From contig CBDAPX010000001.1 in the NCBI GenBank assembly GCA_965198725.1, positions 3,045,625-3,109,624 on the forward strand: a DNA stretch of 64,000 nt, given 5' to 3'. How positions within the stretch are numbered: position 1 is the stretch's first letter; each line of letters opens with the position of its first letter. Both the position numbers and the translations under genes were made by a program. Of the stretch, positions 17,643 to 26,880 are shown in pieces. Source of the stretch: CBDAPX01 sp965198725. GTDB lineage: Bacteria > Pseudomonadota > Alphaproteobacteria > Rhodobacterales > Rhodobacteraceae. Below the pieces are notes generated by a model. The model was not told the origin of the DNA, made no database searches, and saw nothing but the letters and a program-made list of their open reading frames with translations.

Positions 17643-18056
17643 TTAAAGGTCTTCGACCCGCGCGCGAAAGCGCAGATCAATTTGCCTGATGCGACCCGCC
17701 TTGCCAGCGCGCCGGGCCGTCGCCCTGTCGAACCACATTCCGACCAGCCGCCCCCGGCTGAGCACGAATTCCGCAGTTTCCAGCGCGTCGCTGATCGCGG
17801 CTGCCGCCATTTTGGCCCGATGAAATCCGGCCGTACTTGAGACGACAGAAACCACGAACCGGTGATCGGCGCCTAACCCGGTCTTTTCCGATGCATTGCG
17901 CACATCTTCCGGGCCAAGGCTGACATAGAGCCCGGGCACCTCACCGGGGGGCACGGTGTCATAGATCGCATGGCCCACCAGATCGACCGTCTCGGGGTCT
18001 TCGATAAGGGTTTGATACACCGCTTCTTGCAAAGCAGCCGCCATCGCATAGCTCAT
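17643..18056 (-). CDS. GTA tail terminator, DUF3168 (orfg8-like)
   Basis: 137 residues with the DUF3168 pattern AMAAALQEAVYQTLIEDPE, HAIYDTVPPGEVPGLYVSLG and HRFVVSVVSSTAGFHRAKMA. Caps the tail tube. The start overlaps the orfg7 stop by four bases (ATGA). Confidence 0.9.
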   Translation of the reverse strand: MSYAMAAALQEAVYQTLIEDPETVDLVGHAIYDTVPPGEVPGLYVSLGPEDVRNASEKTGLGADHRFVVSVVSSTAGFHRAKMAAAAISDALETAEFVLSRGRLVGMWFDRATARRAGKAGRIRQIDLRFRARVEDL

Positions 18057-18391
18057 GCCGCAGTCTCCTCGTCAGCAAAGCAGATCAGGTACTGACCGCG
18101 CGCATCACGCTCTGCCACCGCCTGGATCAAAAAGAGCCGGTCGCCATCACGGAACCGTTGTTCCGGCTTAGGGCGCGCGAGCGATCCAACCGGAGCGGCC
18201 CGCACCACGATGCGATAGGACATGCTGGAAAGCGGCACACCGCCTTCTGCCCGTTCCCGCCCGGTGCGGGCGCTGACATCTGCCCAAAGGGTGCCGAGCA
18301 CAGACCAGACCTCAGAATACCCGCCCGAGCCATCGGCCACGTTTGAAGGAGCTTCCAGCACCAGACGACGGTTGAGATGCGGCGTCTTCAT
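18053..18391 (-). CDS. GTA head closure / head-tail adaptor (orfg7-like)
   Basis: 112 residues beginning MKTPHLNRRLVLEAPSNVAD, with GGYSEVWSVLGTLWADVSAR and GDRLFLIQAVAERDARGQYL, the typical SPP1 gp16-like head completion family. The ATG at 18391 overlaps the orfg6 stop (ATGA), so the longer frame to 18550 is rejected. Confidence 0.9.
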   Translation of the reverse strand: MKTPHLNRRLVLEAPSNVADGSGGYSEVWSVLGTLWADVSARTGRERAEGGVPLSSMSYRIVVRAAPVGSLARPKPEQRFRDGDRLFLIQAVAERDARGQYLICFADEETAA

Positions 18392-18981
18392 GCGCGGAAC
18401 CCCGTGCGGATCGGGCGATATCGTTGCAACAAGCTGGTGACACCAAAGGGCATGCACCCGTCCGCCAAGGTCGTATCGTTCCGGTATTCGTAATAATGCG
18501 CGGCCAGCATCAAGACCGCCTGCGCCAGATCGGCCGGCAATCCGCCCCAATCGGCCGACATGCCAGCGTCAAACCGGATGCGCACAGACCCATCCTGCGA
18601 CACGTTTGGCAAAGCGCCGTTCAGCGGGCGCAGCTTTGGCCGCTGACTGTCTTGTTCAACACGATAGGCCTCACGGTCGACAATCGTTTCGACGCCAGCG
18701 CGATCCACCAGAACCACATCCTGCACCGAAGCCACCGGCGCGACCGGGAACACCTGCCCCGCCGGGTCTCGCCACTGGTTCAGCACCAGCTGGAACGCCC
18801 GAACGATCAACACCTTGCCTGTGCGCGCCTCGACCGCCGCAAACGCCGCCCGCAGAAAGCTTTCGAGCACCTCGTCCTGAACACTGTCTTCGCCAAACCC
18901 CGTGCCGAGACGCAGATGAGCCTTGAACGGATCAATCGGCAGCGCGGCCTGCGGTACAGTGGCTAGTTCAGTCAAAATCAT
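18388..18981 (-). CDS. GTA head-tail connector (orfg6-like)
   Basis: 197 residues of the phiE125 gp8/adaptor type: PIDPFKAHLRLGTGFGEDSV, SFLRAAFAAVEARTGKVLI and PADLAQAVLMLAAHYYEYR. First gene after a hairpin-containing gap behind the capsid gene. Confidence 0.9.
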   Translation of the reverse strand: MILTELATVPQAALPIDPFKAHLRLGTGFGEDSVQDEVLESFLRAAFAAVEARTGKVLIVRAFQLVLNQWRDPAGQVFPVAPVASVQDVVLVDRAGVETIVDREAYRVEQDSQRPKLRPLNGALPNVSQDGSVRIRFDAGMSADWGGLPADLAQAVLMLAAHYYEYRNDTTLADGCMPFGVTSLLQRYRPIRTGFRA

Positions 18982-19116
18982 CTTAATTCTCCGCGCTGTG
19001 CATCCCCTCCGAGCCAGCTAATCGCGGCCCAGATGCGGACGCGCGCCGGTTCACGTTGCTCGGACGGAGGGGAGCAGCTAGACAACATGAGCCTGGTTAG
19101 AGACGCGCGCCCGCAC

Positions 19117-19136
19117 GGGGCCGACACTCCGGCCCC
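19117..19136 (-). other. GC-rich hairpin between capsid and connector genes
   Basis: GGGGCCG (19117-19123) and CGGCCCC (19130-19136) form a 7-bp stem with a 6-base loop in the 174-base gap after the major capsid gene. No T tract follows, so it may be an RNA-stability or partial-termination element that keeps capsid mRNA in excess. Confidence 0.4.
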
Positions 19137-19155
19137 GCCATTCGCGCACGCCCGG

Positions 19156-20337
19156 TTAGGCGGTTGCGAATTTCAGCAATTTGATCGCCGCAAAGTCAGA
19201 GACATCGCCGCCCACACGCTTGGTGGCATAGAACAGGACATGCGGCTTGGCGCTGAACGGGTCACGCAGAATGCGCAGGTCCGGACGTTCGGCGATGGTG
19301 TACCCTGCCGCGAAATCGCCAAAGGCAATCGCATAGGCATCGGTCGCCACATCGGGCATATCCTCTGCAATCAGAACTGGGTAACCCATCAAGCGCGCCG
19401 GTTCGCCAGCCGCCAGACCATCCGACCACAAGAAGCGACCGTCATTGTCTTTCAGCTTGCGAATGATCCCGGCGGTTTTCGAGTTCATCACGAACGAACC
19501 GTTGGCGCGGTATTGCGCACCCAGCGCATAGACCAGATCCACAATGGCATCCGCCGACCCGATGGCGCCATCCGCGCCCGTGGCGACATAGCCCAGGTTG
19601 TTCCAGCTCCACGCGTCATTGGACACGGTGGGATGGGTCAGGATACCGGTTGGTTTGTCGACCCCGTCCCCGTTGATGAAGGCGTCCGCCTCGGCACGGG
19701 CAAACTTGTCGGCGATCCGCGATGCCAACCAGCCTTCGATGTCAAAGGCGCTGTCATCCAACAGACGCTGAGACGCCTTCGGCAAGGCGCTCAGCTCGTG
19801 CAGAGCGATGGTGATCCGGTCAATCTGCGGCGTGTCCGTTTCGGCAACCGACCCGGTTTCCGACGCCCAGCCTGCACCGACATCCGTGTGGTCGATCAAA
19901 ACGTCATACGACGTTGCCTCGACATTGACGACAGACGCCACCGCGCGAATAGACGCGGTCGACTGCAGCACGGATTGCACAGCGTCCGATGTTTGGGGAT
20001 CGACAAGGTAACCGCCATCGCTGTTCACGGCCGATGACAGGGATTTACCTTCAAGATCCAGTCCGCGCAGAGCATCATCATCGCCCGAACGGACATAGGC
20101 GCCAAAGGCCATTTTATGGGGCGCATCCGCATCCGCGGCCCCGGCAAGATGCGGGCGTGCCGCGATTTGAGATTTACGATCCAGCATGGTCAGTCGCTCT
20201 TCCGTTTGTTGCAGTTTGGTTTGAATTTCGGCCTGAAAGCCTCTGAATTCATTGACGAAGCCGGTCACTGCCTGCTTCACCTCTTCGGCCGGGGTATCGA
20301 CGCCGCCGGCCCGAGTCTTGGTCTCGGTTGTGTTCAT
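19156..20337 (-). CDS. GTA major capsid protein, HK97 fold (orfg5-like)
   Basis: 393 residues. An N-terminal helical scaffold/delta region (about 1-100; VNEFRGFQAEIQTKLQQTEE) precedes the HK97-fold shell: SLSSAVNSDGGYLVDPQTSD, SALPKASQRLLDDSAFDIEG, AEADAFINGDGVDKPTGIL and a C-terminus with GDVSDFAAIKLLKFATA. The matching protease is the next gene upstream. Confidence 0.95.
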   Translation of the reverse strand: MNTTETKTRAGGVDTPAEEVKQAVTGFVNEFRGFQAEIQTKLQQTEERLTMLDRKSQIAARPHLAGAADADAPHKMAFGAYVRSGDDDALRGLDLEGKSLSSAVNSDGGYLVDPQTSDAVQSVLQSTASIRAVASVVNVEATSYDVLIDHTDVGAGWASETGSVAETDTPQIDRITIALHELSALPKASQRLLDDSAFDIEGWLASRIADKFARAEADAFINGDGVDKPTGILTHPTVSNDAWSWNNLGYVATGADGAIGSADAIVDLVYALGAQYRANGSFVMNSKTAGIIRKLKDNDGRFLWSDGLAAGEPARLMGYPVLIAEDMPDVATDAYAIAFGDFAAGYTIAERPDLRILRDPFSAKPHVLFYATKRVGGDVSDFAAIKLLKFATA

Positions 20338-20373
20338 AACTCTGTCCTTCCGAACGCGGGTGAATACGGCGCG

Positions 20374-20940
20374 TTACCGGCGCGCCAGATCGTGCCGGGC
20401 GTCGTTCAAGACCTCGGCAATCGATTTCCATGTGGGATCAGTGGGTCGCTCGACGGCAGGTTCCGCCTTGGCCGCGACGCGCGCCTCTTGCAGCATCGGA
20501 AACGTCACAAGGGACACTTCCCACAGCTCAAGCTCTGTCAAAAGCCGACGGCCCTTGGCGTCCGCCTCTGCCCGTTTGGTCCGATAACCGATCGAAAGAC
20601 CGTTAATCGCACCGGCCATGACCAATGCCGCAGCTTCGCGCCCGGCTTGCGTGGCATCCAGCAGCCGTCCTTTGACAAAAAGGCCCCGGTCGTCTTCACG
20701 CACCTCGTCCCAGACACCAATCGGTTGGGACGGGTCATGCTGCCACAGCATTTTGACCTTTCGCCCCGCCGCCGTCAGCCGTTTTAGCGACTGCGCATAA
20801 GCACCCCGCTGAACGACATCTCCGCCCTGATCCATCGCCCCAAACAAGCTGGCATATCCCTCGATACCAGCGTCGGCATCGACGCTCAGCCCTTGGCCAA
20901 ATGTCGCGAATTTTGTCTCGAGCCCGGACAGGTATCGCAT
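20374..20940 (-). CDS. GTA prohead protease (orfg4-like)
   Basis: 188-residue HK97-family U35 serine protease that matures the capsid. IEGYASLFGAMDQGGDVV, KMLWQHDPSQPIGVWDEVRE (catalytic His) and INGLSIGYRTKRAEAD (catalytic Ser) are present. The ATG at 20940 follows AAGGAG; the longer frame to 21009 is not needed. Confidence 0.92.
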   Translation of the reverse strand: MRYLSGLETKFATFGQGLSVDADAGIEGYASLFGAMDQGGDVVQRGAYAQSLKRLTAAGRKVKMLWQHDPSQPIGVWDEVREDDRGLFVKGRLLDATQAGREAAALVMAGAINGLSIGYRTKRAEADAKGRRLLTELELWEVSLVTFPMLQEARVAAKAEPAVERPTDPTWKSIAEVLNDARHDLARR

Positions 20941-20968
20941 GGCCACTCCTTCTTTTTCGACTGCAACA

Positions 20969-21196
20969 TCACGGCCCAACCTTAAGAAAAGATTGAAAAA
21001 CCTGTGCAAGAATGACCGCGGCTACGCCATAGACGGTCAGCCACAACCGTCGTTCCAAACGCTCCATCAACTGCTCGATACGGTCCAACCTCTGGGACAG
21101 CATCTCGTGGTGAAGCTGGTTGACCTTTTCGTGGGCCTTCAACCGAACGCCCGGCGCACATTCAAAAGGTTCAAACGCAAACCGATCCTCAGCCAT
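20969..21196 (-). CDS. GTA small membrane protein (orfg3.5-like)
   Basis: 75 residues with a helical N-terminus (KVNQLHHEMLSQRLDRIEQL, coiled-coil-like) and one C-terminal membrane helix (LTVYGVAAVILAQVFQSFL). It overlaps the portal stop by eight bases and fits the small unnamed frame between portal and protease in RcGTA. The longer frame to 21292 overlaps the portal gene. Confidence 0.75.
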   Translation of the reverse strand: MAEDRFAFEPFECAPGVRLKAHEKVNQLHHEMLSQRLDRIEQLMERLERRLWLTVYGVAAVILAQVFQSFLKVGP

Positions 21197-22376
21197 CGGC
21201 ATCCGCCTCGGCCATGGGCGGCAATCCCAGCATCTGGCGCTTTTCGGCGGTGCTGAGGAAATCCGCGTTGGCCACGCGCGCCCATTGTGCATCGCGTTCC
21301 TGGGCCAAGGCCGGCACCTGATCGAGATCAGGTTTCAACATCAGCCGTTCGCCTGAAAACTGCGACAGCCAACTGGCCAACGCCGCGGACACCCGCGTCG
21401 CCAATAGCAAGACCGTCAGACGATAAAAGGCACGATTGGCTTCCTGGTAGTTGTTGTAAGTTGTGTCGCCGATCAGCCCCAACAGCATTGGCGGGACGCC
21501 AAAGGCCAAGGCAATCTCGCGTGCAGCCGCTTCCTTGGTCTTGTGAAACTCCATATCGGACGGCGAAAACCCCATCGGCTTCCAATCCAGCCCGCATTCC
21601 AAAAGCATGGGCCGACCCGCATTGCGCGCGCCCTGATGATAGGTTTCCATTTCGGACGACAGACGCTGGAACTGCTCTTCGGGCATGGTTCCCTGACCTT
21701 CGGCCCCGCGATAAACCAACGCCCCAGATGGGCGCGCGGCATTGTCGAGCAATGCTTTGGACCACCGCGACGCGCTATTATGGACATCCAAAGCCTGGGC
21801 CGCAGCCTGCAATGCCGACAGTCCGTAATGGTCGTCCTGCGGATGAAGGGACTTGATGTGGCAGATCGGTGAAACCGACGCTGTGGCATCAAACCGGTGC
21901 TTGCGCCCTGCGACCGCGTATTCAAAGGCCACGGGCCAGCCATCTGCCCCCGGCACAACCGACATCCGATCCGAGCGCAACACATGCAGCTCAAATGGCA
22001 GCGCATAACTGCCGGATACCGCCTCGACATAAGCGTTGCCCGACAACAGAAGTTGCCCATAAAGCGCTTCCAACAACTCTGCACGGCCTTGGCTTGAGTT
22101 TGGGGACGCGATCAGGTTCAGGATCGGGTGGGTGTCGAACCGCACCGCCTCATCCTGCAAAACCAGTGGCAAGGCAGCAGCGGCTTCGGCAATCAGCTTG
22201 ACCACCCGAAAACCAACCGGGTTGCGGGCAAAGCCGGATTTGACAAGCGATGCCGTATCCCGCGGGCTCCATGCCACTCGACCAGCGTTGTGAAACGCAA
22301 ACACAGGACCAGCCGCGCTGGCTTTTTGCTCGGGAACCGTCTCAGCCGCGGTGCGCCGCCAGAAATCCAATCCCAT
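21189..22376 (-). CDS. GTA portal protein (orfg3-like)
   Basis: 395-residue HK97-type portal (phage_portal family): FARNPVGFRVVKLIAEAAAA, LIASPNSSQGRAELLEALYG, LLSGNAYVEA, LHPQDDHYGLSALQAAAQAL and AFGVPPMLLGLIGDTTYNNY are family blocks. The ATG at 22376 follows GAGGAG, so the longer frame to 22424 is rejected. Confidence 0.94.
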   Translation of the reverse strand: MGLDFWRRTAAETVPEQKASAAGPVFAFHNAGRVAWSPRDTASLVKSGFARNPVGFRVVKLIAEAAAALPLVLQDEAVRFDTHPILNLIASPNSSQGRAELLEALYGQLLLSGNAYVEAVSGSYALPFELHVLRSDRMSVVPGADGWPVAFEYAVAGRKHRFDATASVSPICHIKSLHPQDDHYGLSALQAAAQALDVHNSASRWSKALLDNAARPSGALVYRGAEGQGTMPEEQFQRLSSEMETYHQGARNAGRPMLLECGLDWKPMGFSPSDMEFHKTKEAAAREIALAFGVPPMLLGLIGDTTYNNYQEANRAFYRLTVLLLATRVSAALASWLSQFSGERLMLKPDLDQVPALAQERDAQWARVANADFLSTAEKRQMLGLPPMAEADADG

Positions 22377-22502
22377 ATTGCCCGTCTCCTCAAATCCTTG
22401 ATCGCGCCAGTGGGGTGCAATCACGTGTCGAAAGAGGTTTTACGGATCAAAAGTTGAAATCTGGCTGGACCGCCGCGCGCCGTGGTTAGCGAAAGGTAAA
22501 CG

Positions 22503-23918
22503 TCACAATGACCGGACGCGGGGCGCGCGCCATTTGGCGGCCGGAGCGATCATCAGCTCACGCAAGGCCCAAACCAAGGCATCAAGCCTGTCCGGCGATC
22601 CCTGCCCTTCGTACCCCTGCGCTGTCATCTGCACCAGCTGATCCTCCAGCGCGCCCAATTCGCAGGCATGAAACACCCGCCCCTGTTCATAAAGCGCCGC
22701 AACCGGCTCTGCCCGCGCGGCTTTGCCCTTGGCCGCGTGCACCGCTTTGAACGGGACCAGCGGGTCGACCTGTCGGACAACTTCTTCGACCAATTGCCCG
22801 CCTTGGTTCACCTCGGCCACTAAGCGGTCCGCGCCGTATTGCTCCATCGCGCGAATGGCTGCCTTGGACCATGTCAAAGGCCCCGCACCCTGCACGGTGC
22901 AATCGGCAAGAACATAAGCCCGCCAATCTTGTGGCGGTCCTTGCGTCGTGGCCCCAACGACAAGAATGCCGCATTCATCGGATCGCGCCCCGGACGTTAC
23001 CGAGGGATCAACAGCGACCACAATACGATCCAAATCCGGAACTTGGGTCGCCTGCGCAGCTTCCAGCATCTCCGTCCGCCACAGCGCGCCCTCCACATCG
23101 CACAGCAACACACCATCCAGCTCTTGCCGCGCCAACCGCTGCCCGGCATAGCGGGCGCGCACTTCGGCCAAGAACCCGGCGGCCAGTTTGGCGGCATTTG
23201 CTTCTGTTGGCGCATGGGTCGTAACGGTGGACGGGCTGTCCAACAACCGCTTGAGCGCGTCCACGTTGCGTGGGGTTGTTGTTACGCAAACCCGCGGGTC
23301 CTCTCCCAACCGCAAAGCGAACTGCAACATGTCCCATGTCTCGGTCGCCTTTTTCCATTTGGCCAGTTCATCGACCCAAGCGCCGTCAAATTGTGGGCCG
23401 CGCAAGGCTTCGGGATCATGCGCTGAAAACGCCTGGGCCGTGGCCCCGTTTGCCCAGATCAGCTTGCGTTCGCTTGCTTTCCAAACAGGCCTTCGGTCCG
23501 GAGGCGAACAGGCCATAATCCCGCTGTCGCCAAAAATCATGACATCTCGCACCTGATCATAGGTTTCGCCAACCAGCGCAAACCGTCGGCTATGTCCCTG
23601 CGCGCCGGGCAAGGCACCTTCGACTTGCGCCCGCACCCATTCGGCACCCGCGCGGGTTTTTCCCGCACCGCGCCCGCCCATGATCACCCAAGCCCGCCAA
23701 TCTCCATCTGGCGGCAATTGATGCGGCATGGCCCAGAACTCGAATAAAAAAGGGAGGGCCCAAAGCCCCCCCTCGCCAAGATCATCCAGAAACGCGTCTT
23801 GCACCTCGACAGGTTCGGAGGCGAGCCAGGCGGCACCCGATCTCAAATCGAGCCTTGTCAGTGTCGATACAGGATCGTCCACCAACGGTGCCGGGTTGTC
23901 TGTTATATTGTTCGACAA
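22503..23918 (-). CDS. GTA large terminase (orfg2-like)
   Basis: 471-residue DNA-packaging motor. ATPase domain with Walker A GGRGAGKTRAGA near residue 82 and Walker B-like FDGAWVDELAKWK. The C-terminal RNase-H-like nuclease has Asp in IVVAVDPSVTSG and in the later SPDRLDALVWALRELM. The start at 23918 overlaps the small terminase by 137 bases; a later start would remove conserved N-terminal sequence. Confidence 0.94.
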   Translation of the reverse strand: MSNNITDNPAPLVDDPVSTLTRLDLRSGAAWLASEPVEVQDAFLDDLGEGGLWALPFLFEFWAMPHQLPPDGDWRAWVIMGGRGAGKTRAGAEWVRAQVEGALPGAQGHSRRFALVGETYDQVRDVMIFGDSGIMACSPPDRRPVWKASERKLIWANGATAQAFSAHDPEALRGPQFDGAWVDELAKWKKATETWDMLQFALRLGEDPRVCVTTTPRNVDALKRLLDSPSTVTTHAPTEANAAKLAAGFLAEVRARYAGQRLARQELDGVLLCDVEGALWRTEMLEAAQATQVPDLDRIVVAVDPSVTSGARSDECGILVVGATTQGPPQDWRAYVLADCTVQGAGPLTWSKAAIRAMEQYGADRLVAEVNQGGQLVEEVVRQVDPLVPFKAVHAAKGKAARAEPVAALYEQGRVFHACELGALEDQLVQMTAQGYEGQGSPDRLDALVWALRELMIAPAAKWRAPRVRSL

Positions 23919-24126
23919 GATGTGCCTCCACTTTCTGGCAGGTTCGGATCAGTCCCTCGACCGATGCCACCTCTTTGGTGGCTTGTTTGATGTCTGTATC
24001 CTCCCCGGCTTGGACCTGTGTTCTCAGGTCTTCGATCTCTGCCCGCAATTTGCGGATCGAGTCGTGGATGGAACGCAGCAGTTCTGCGGTCTCCGCGACC
24101 CTTTGCTCCGGGGTAATCAAACTCAT
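23782..24126 (-). CDS. GTA small terminase-like protein (orfg1-like)
   Basis: 114 residues beginning MSLITPEQRVAETAELLRS, with a long coiled coil (RKLRAEIEDLRTQVQAGED) and the family segment VEGLIRTCQKVEAHLVEQYN. It lies directly upstream of, and overlaps, the large terminase. The tail beyond residue 80 lies within the overlap and may be less constrained. Confidence 0.85.
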   Translation of the reverse strand: MSLITPEQRVAETAELLRSIHDSIRKLRAEIEDLRTQVQAGEDTDIKQATKEVASVEGLIRTCQKVEAHLVEQYNRQPGTVGGRSCIDTDKARFEIGCRLARLRTCRGARRVSG

Positions 24127-24172
24127 TTTTGTGTTAGACCTCATGCGTAAGTTGGCTCCGCACGAGAGAAAC

Positions 24173-24206
24173 AAAAAACGGCCGCCGGGTTTACCCCGGG
24201 GCCGTT
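24173..24206 (-). terminator. Hairpin with U tract between mltG and the GTA cluster
   Basis: Read on the minus strand, AACGGCC...GGCCGTT forms an outer stem enclosing CCGGG/CCCGG, followed by six T. It ends 47 bases before the orfg1 start and so lies downstream of mltG and upstream of the GTA genes. Either the fab/mltG terminator or an attenuator in a GTA leader. Confidence 0.8.
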
Positions 24207-24333
24207 GCCCACTTCTTCTAGCTTAGAAAAGCCCTACATCAGACCGCGCGCAAAGTCAAGGTCAAAGCTGAGCGTCCGATTGATTAAGTCTTTGTTAATA
24301 TTGCGCTTTCAGGCCATCAACCGCCGCCGCGCT

Positions 24334-25488
24334 TTAGTTATTGGCCCGCTCGGCTTCGATCTGACGCCAGCGGGCGACGTTCTGGTTATGCTCTTGCAAC
24401 GTCTCTGCAAACGCGTGTCCGCCCGTTCCGTCAGCAACGAAGAACACATAGTCCGTCTGATCCGGGTTCACCGCCGCCTCCAGGCTCGCAAGGCCGGGAT
24501 TGGCAATTGGCGTCGGCGGCAGTCCAAGGATGACATAGGTGTTGTAAGGCGTTGCGCGCCGCAACTCGCTTTGGCGTATACCGCGCCCCAGAACGCCTTT
24601 CCCCTCGGTGATGCCATAGATCACCGTCGGGTCTGTCTGCAGGCGCATGCCCCGGTTCAACCGGTTTACAAAGACGCTGGCAACCTGCCCCCGCTCCTCG
24701 GCGACACCGGTTTCCTTTTCAATGATCGACGCAAGGATCACCATCTCTTCAGGTCCGGCCAGCGGCAGCCCGTTTTCGCGGTTTGCCCAGACATCAGCAA
24801 TCCGCAGCGATTGTGAGGTTTGCATCAACGCTAACAGGGCCGTCCGGTCGTCGCCAAGTTCAACCTCATAGCTGTCGGGGGCCAAAGAACCCTCGGCCGG
24901 AACATCTGCCACCGCGCCATCGAGAATATCCATTGCCTTCAGGCTTTCGACAACTTGCCAGCTCGTGACCCCCTCGGCCATCGAAATCCGGTACCGTGTG
25001 TCCTGGTCGGCTTTAACCGTTTCATAGGCTTCGGGCACGGCATCGGTACCGACCTCAAACTCGGCCACTTCGACAAACCGGTTTGTCGCCGGGTTCAGCT
25101 CGCGGACTTCTGCCAGGGTGCGCGTGACCCCAATCCGATATACCACTTCGGTACCGCAGGTGCTTGCCCCGCCACGGGTCACGACATCGACAATGTCCGC
25201 CATCGACGCGTTCGGTTCGACCAAGAAGCTGCCAGCCTTCAGCTGGCCGCTTTTGCCTTCGTAATCGGCGCCAAGCCGGAACAAGGCGGCATTGCTAACC
25301 GCTGCATTCGCCTCAAGATCCTGACTGACAACGGTCATCGTGGAACCGCGTTTCACCTGGACGCAAATCGCCTGATCCAAAGGACCAGCAGCTTTGTAAT
25401 CCTGTTGCCCCCAAAGCATCACACCGCCCAACAAGAACGCGGCAACGATCAAAAGGGTCAGCATGTTAGAGGCGAGGTGACGCCACAT
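24334..25488 (-). CDS. mltG: Endolytic murein transglycosylase MltG (YceG-like)
   Basis: 384-residue membrane-anchored lytic transglycosylase that cleaves nascent glycan strands and acts as a terminase. Membrane anchor at about 8-25 (NMLTLLIVAAFLLGGVMLW). LysM-like subdomain, then the catalytic domain with SIIEKETGVAEERGQVASVF (putative catalytic Glu257), MRLQTDPTVIYGI and LPPTPIANPGLASLEAA. The ATG overlaps the fabF stop as TGATG, so the two are coupled. Confidence 0.93.
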   Translation of the reverse strand: MWRHLASNMLTLLIVAAFLLGGVMLWGQQDYKAAGPLDQAICVQVKRGSTMTVVSQDLEANAAVSNAALFRLGADYEGKSGQLKAGSFLVEPNASMADIVDVVTRGGASTCGTEVVYRIGVTRTLAEVRELNPATNRFVEVAEFEVGTDAVPEAYETVKADQDTRYRISMAEGVTSWQVVESLKAMDILDGAVADVPAEGSLAPDSYEVELGDDRTALLALMQTSQSLRIADVWANRENGLPLAGPEEMVILASIIEKETGVAEERGQVASVFVNRLNRGMRLQTDPTVIYGITEGKGVLGRGIRQSELRRATPYNTYVILGLPPTPIANPGLASLEAAVNPDQTDYVFFVADGTGGHAFAETLQEHNQNVARWRQIEAERANN

Positions 25489-26747
25489 CAGCCGACCTTT
25501 CCGAAGATCACGCTGGCATTCGTGCCGCCAAATCCAAAGGAGTTGGACAGGGACACATTGATCTCCCGCTCTCGCTTTGCGTTCGGGGCCAGATCGACCG
25601 GTGTTTCAACGGCCGGGTTGTCCAAATTGATCGTTGGCGGCGCGACTTGGTCGCGAATGGCGAGGATTGAGAAGATCGCCTCAATCGCACCCGCCGCCCC
25701 CAACAAGTGACCGGTCGCCGATTTGGTCGAAGACATGGTAACGTCCGACGCCGCATCGCCCATCAGCCGCTCCACAGCGCCCAGCTCGATGACATCTGCC
25801 ATCGTCGATGTGCCATGCGCGTTAATATAGTCCACGTCCGCGGGCTCCAGCCCTGCACTGCGCAGCGCCGCCTTCATAGCACGGAACCCGCCGTCGCCGT
25901 CCTCTGACGGGGCGGTGATGTGATAGGCATCGCCGGTCAGGCCGTATCCCAGAACTTCGGCGTAAATCTTGGCACCGCGTGCCTTGGCATGTTCGTATTC
26001 TTCCAGAACAACCACGCCGGCCCCTTCCCCCATGACAAATCCGTCCCGGTCTTCGTCATAAGGGCGGCTTGCGGTGGCCGGGCTGTCGCCCCGCTTGGCG
26101 CTCAGCGCTTTACATGCATTGAACCCTGCAATCCCGATCTCGCAGATGCAGCTTTCCGCGCCGCCCGCGATCATGACATCTGCATCCCCGTGCTGGATCA
26201 GACGCGAAGCATCGCCAATGGCGTGCGCCCCGGTCGAACAGGCCGTGACAACCGAATGGTTCGGTCCCTTGAACCCGAACCGGATCGACACTTGACCGGA
26301 AATCAGGTTGATCAACGCGCCGGGGATAAAGAATGGGGACACACGCCGCGGGCCACGATCCCGGATCAAAAGAGCCGTTTCGGCAATAGATCCCAAACCG
26401 CCGATCCCGGACCCGATCATGACACCCGTGCGTTCCAGGCTGTCTTCATCTTCAGGATGCCAACCCGCATCATCTACCGCCATTTGCGACGCGGCGATAC
26501 CGTACAGGATGAAATCGTCGACCTTGCGACGTTCCTTAGGGGCCATCCAGTCATCCGCATTGAACGTCCCGTCCGCCCCATCGCCTTGGGGAACCTCGCA
26601 GGCATAGGTTGTTGCCATATGGCTGGCATCGAACTGCTTGATGGTGTCTCCACCGGATTGCCCATCCAACAGACGGGACCATGTTTCCTCGACCCCGCTT
26701 GCCAGCGGCGTCACCAAACCCAATCCTGTTACGACAACTCTGCGCAT
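25488..26747 (-). CDS. fabF: 3-oxoacyl-ACP synthase II
   Basis: 419-residue condensing enzyme that elongates acyl-ACP with malonyl-ACP. Active-site Cys in VTACSTGAHAIG, His in NAHGTSTMAD, Lys in STKSATGHLLGAAGA, and the C-terminal glycine loop NSFGFGGTNAS. The ATG at 26747 is preferred to the one at 26759, since GAGGG lies eight bases before it. It is separated from acpP by two unexpected genes. Confidence 0.95.
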   Translation of the reverse strand: MRRVVVTGLGLVTPLASGVEETWSRLLDGQSGGDTIKQFDASHMATTYACEVPQGDGADGTFNADDWMAPKERRKVDDFILYGIAASQMAVDDAGWHPEDEDSLERTGVMIGSGIGGLGSIAETALLIRDRGPRRVSPFFIPGALINLISGQVSIRFGFKGPNHSVVTACSTGAHAIGDASRLIQHGDADVMIAGGAESCICEIGIAGFNACKALSAKRGDSPATASRPYDEDRDGFVMGEGAGVVVLEEYEHAKARGAKIYAEVLGYGLTGDAYHITAPSEDGDGGFRAMKAALRSAGLEPADVDYINAHGTSTMADVIELGAVERLMGDAASDVTMSSTKSATGHLLGAAGAIEAIFSILAIRDQVAPPTINLDNPAVETPVDLAPNAKREREINVSLSNSFGFGGTNASVIFGKVG

Positions 26748-26880
26748 TCTTGCCCTCATGCCCGTATTGCTTGTTTGTTCTGTACCGCTCTTACCGCGCG
26801 AGGGGGGATGGGGGCAAGACCACCTGCAACGCTCAGCGCCCCGCTAAGCGAACTTCGACCACATCAAAAAAGGTCAGTCC

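Larger units (their letters stand above)
10102..24126 (-). mobile_element. Gene transfer agent (GTA) structural gene cluster
   Basis: A 14-kb, single-strand cluster in the RcGTA order: small terminase, large terminase, portal, small membrane protein, prohead protease, major capsid, connector, head closure, tail terminator, major tail protein, two tail chaperone genes, short tape measure, distal tail protein, hub protein, NlpC/P60 peptidase and tail tip. No integrase, repressor or lysis gene is present, as expected for a GTA. All 17 frames appear intact. Confidence 0.92.

Noticed and set aside
19033..20037. 334-codon plus-strand frame opposite the GTA capsid gene
   Set aside because: Antisense shadow of the clearly real capsid gene; low-complexity Arg/Gly composition.
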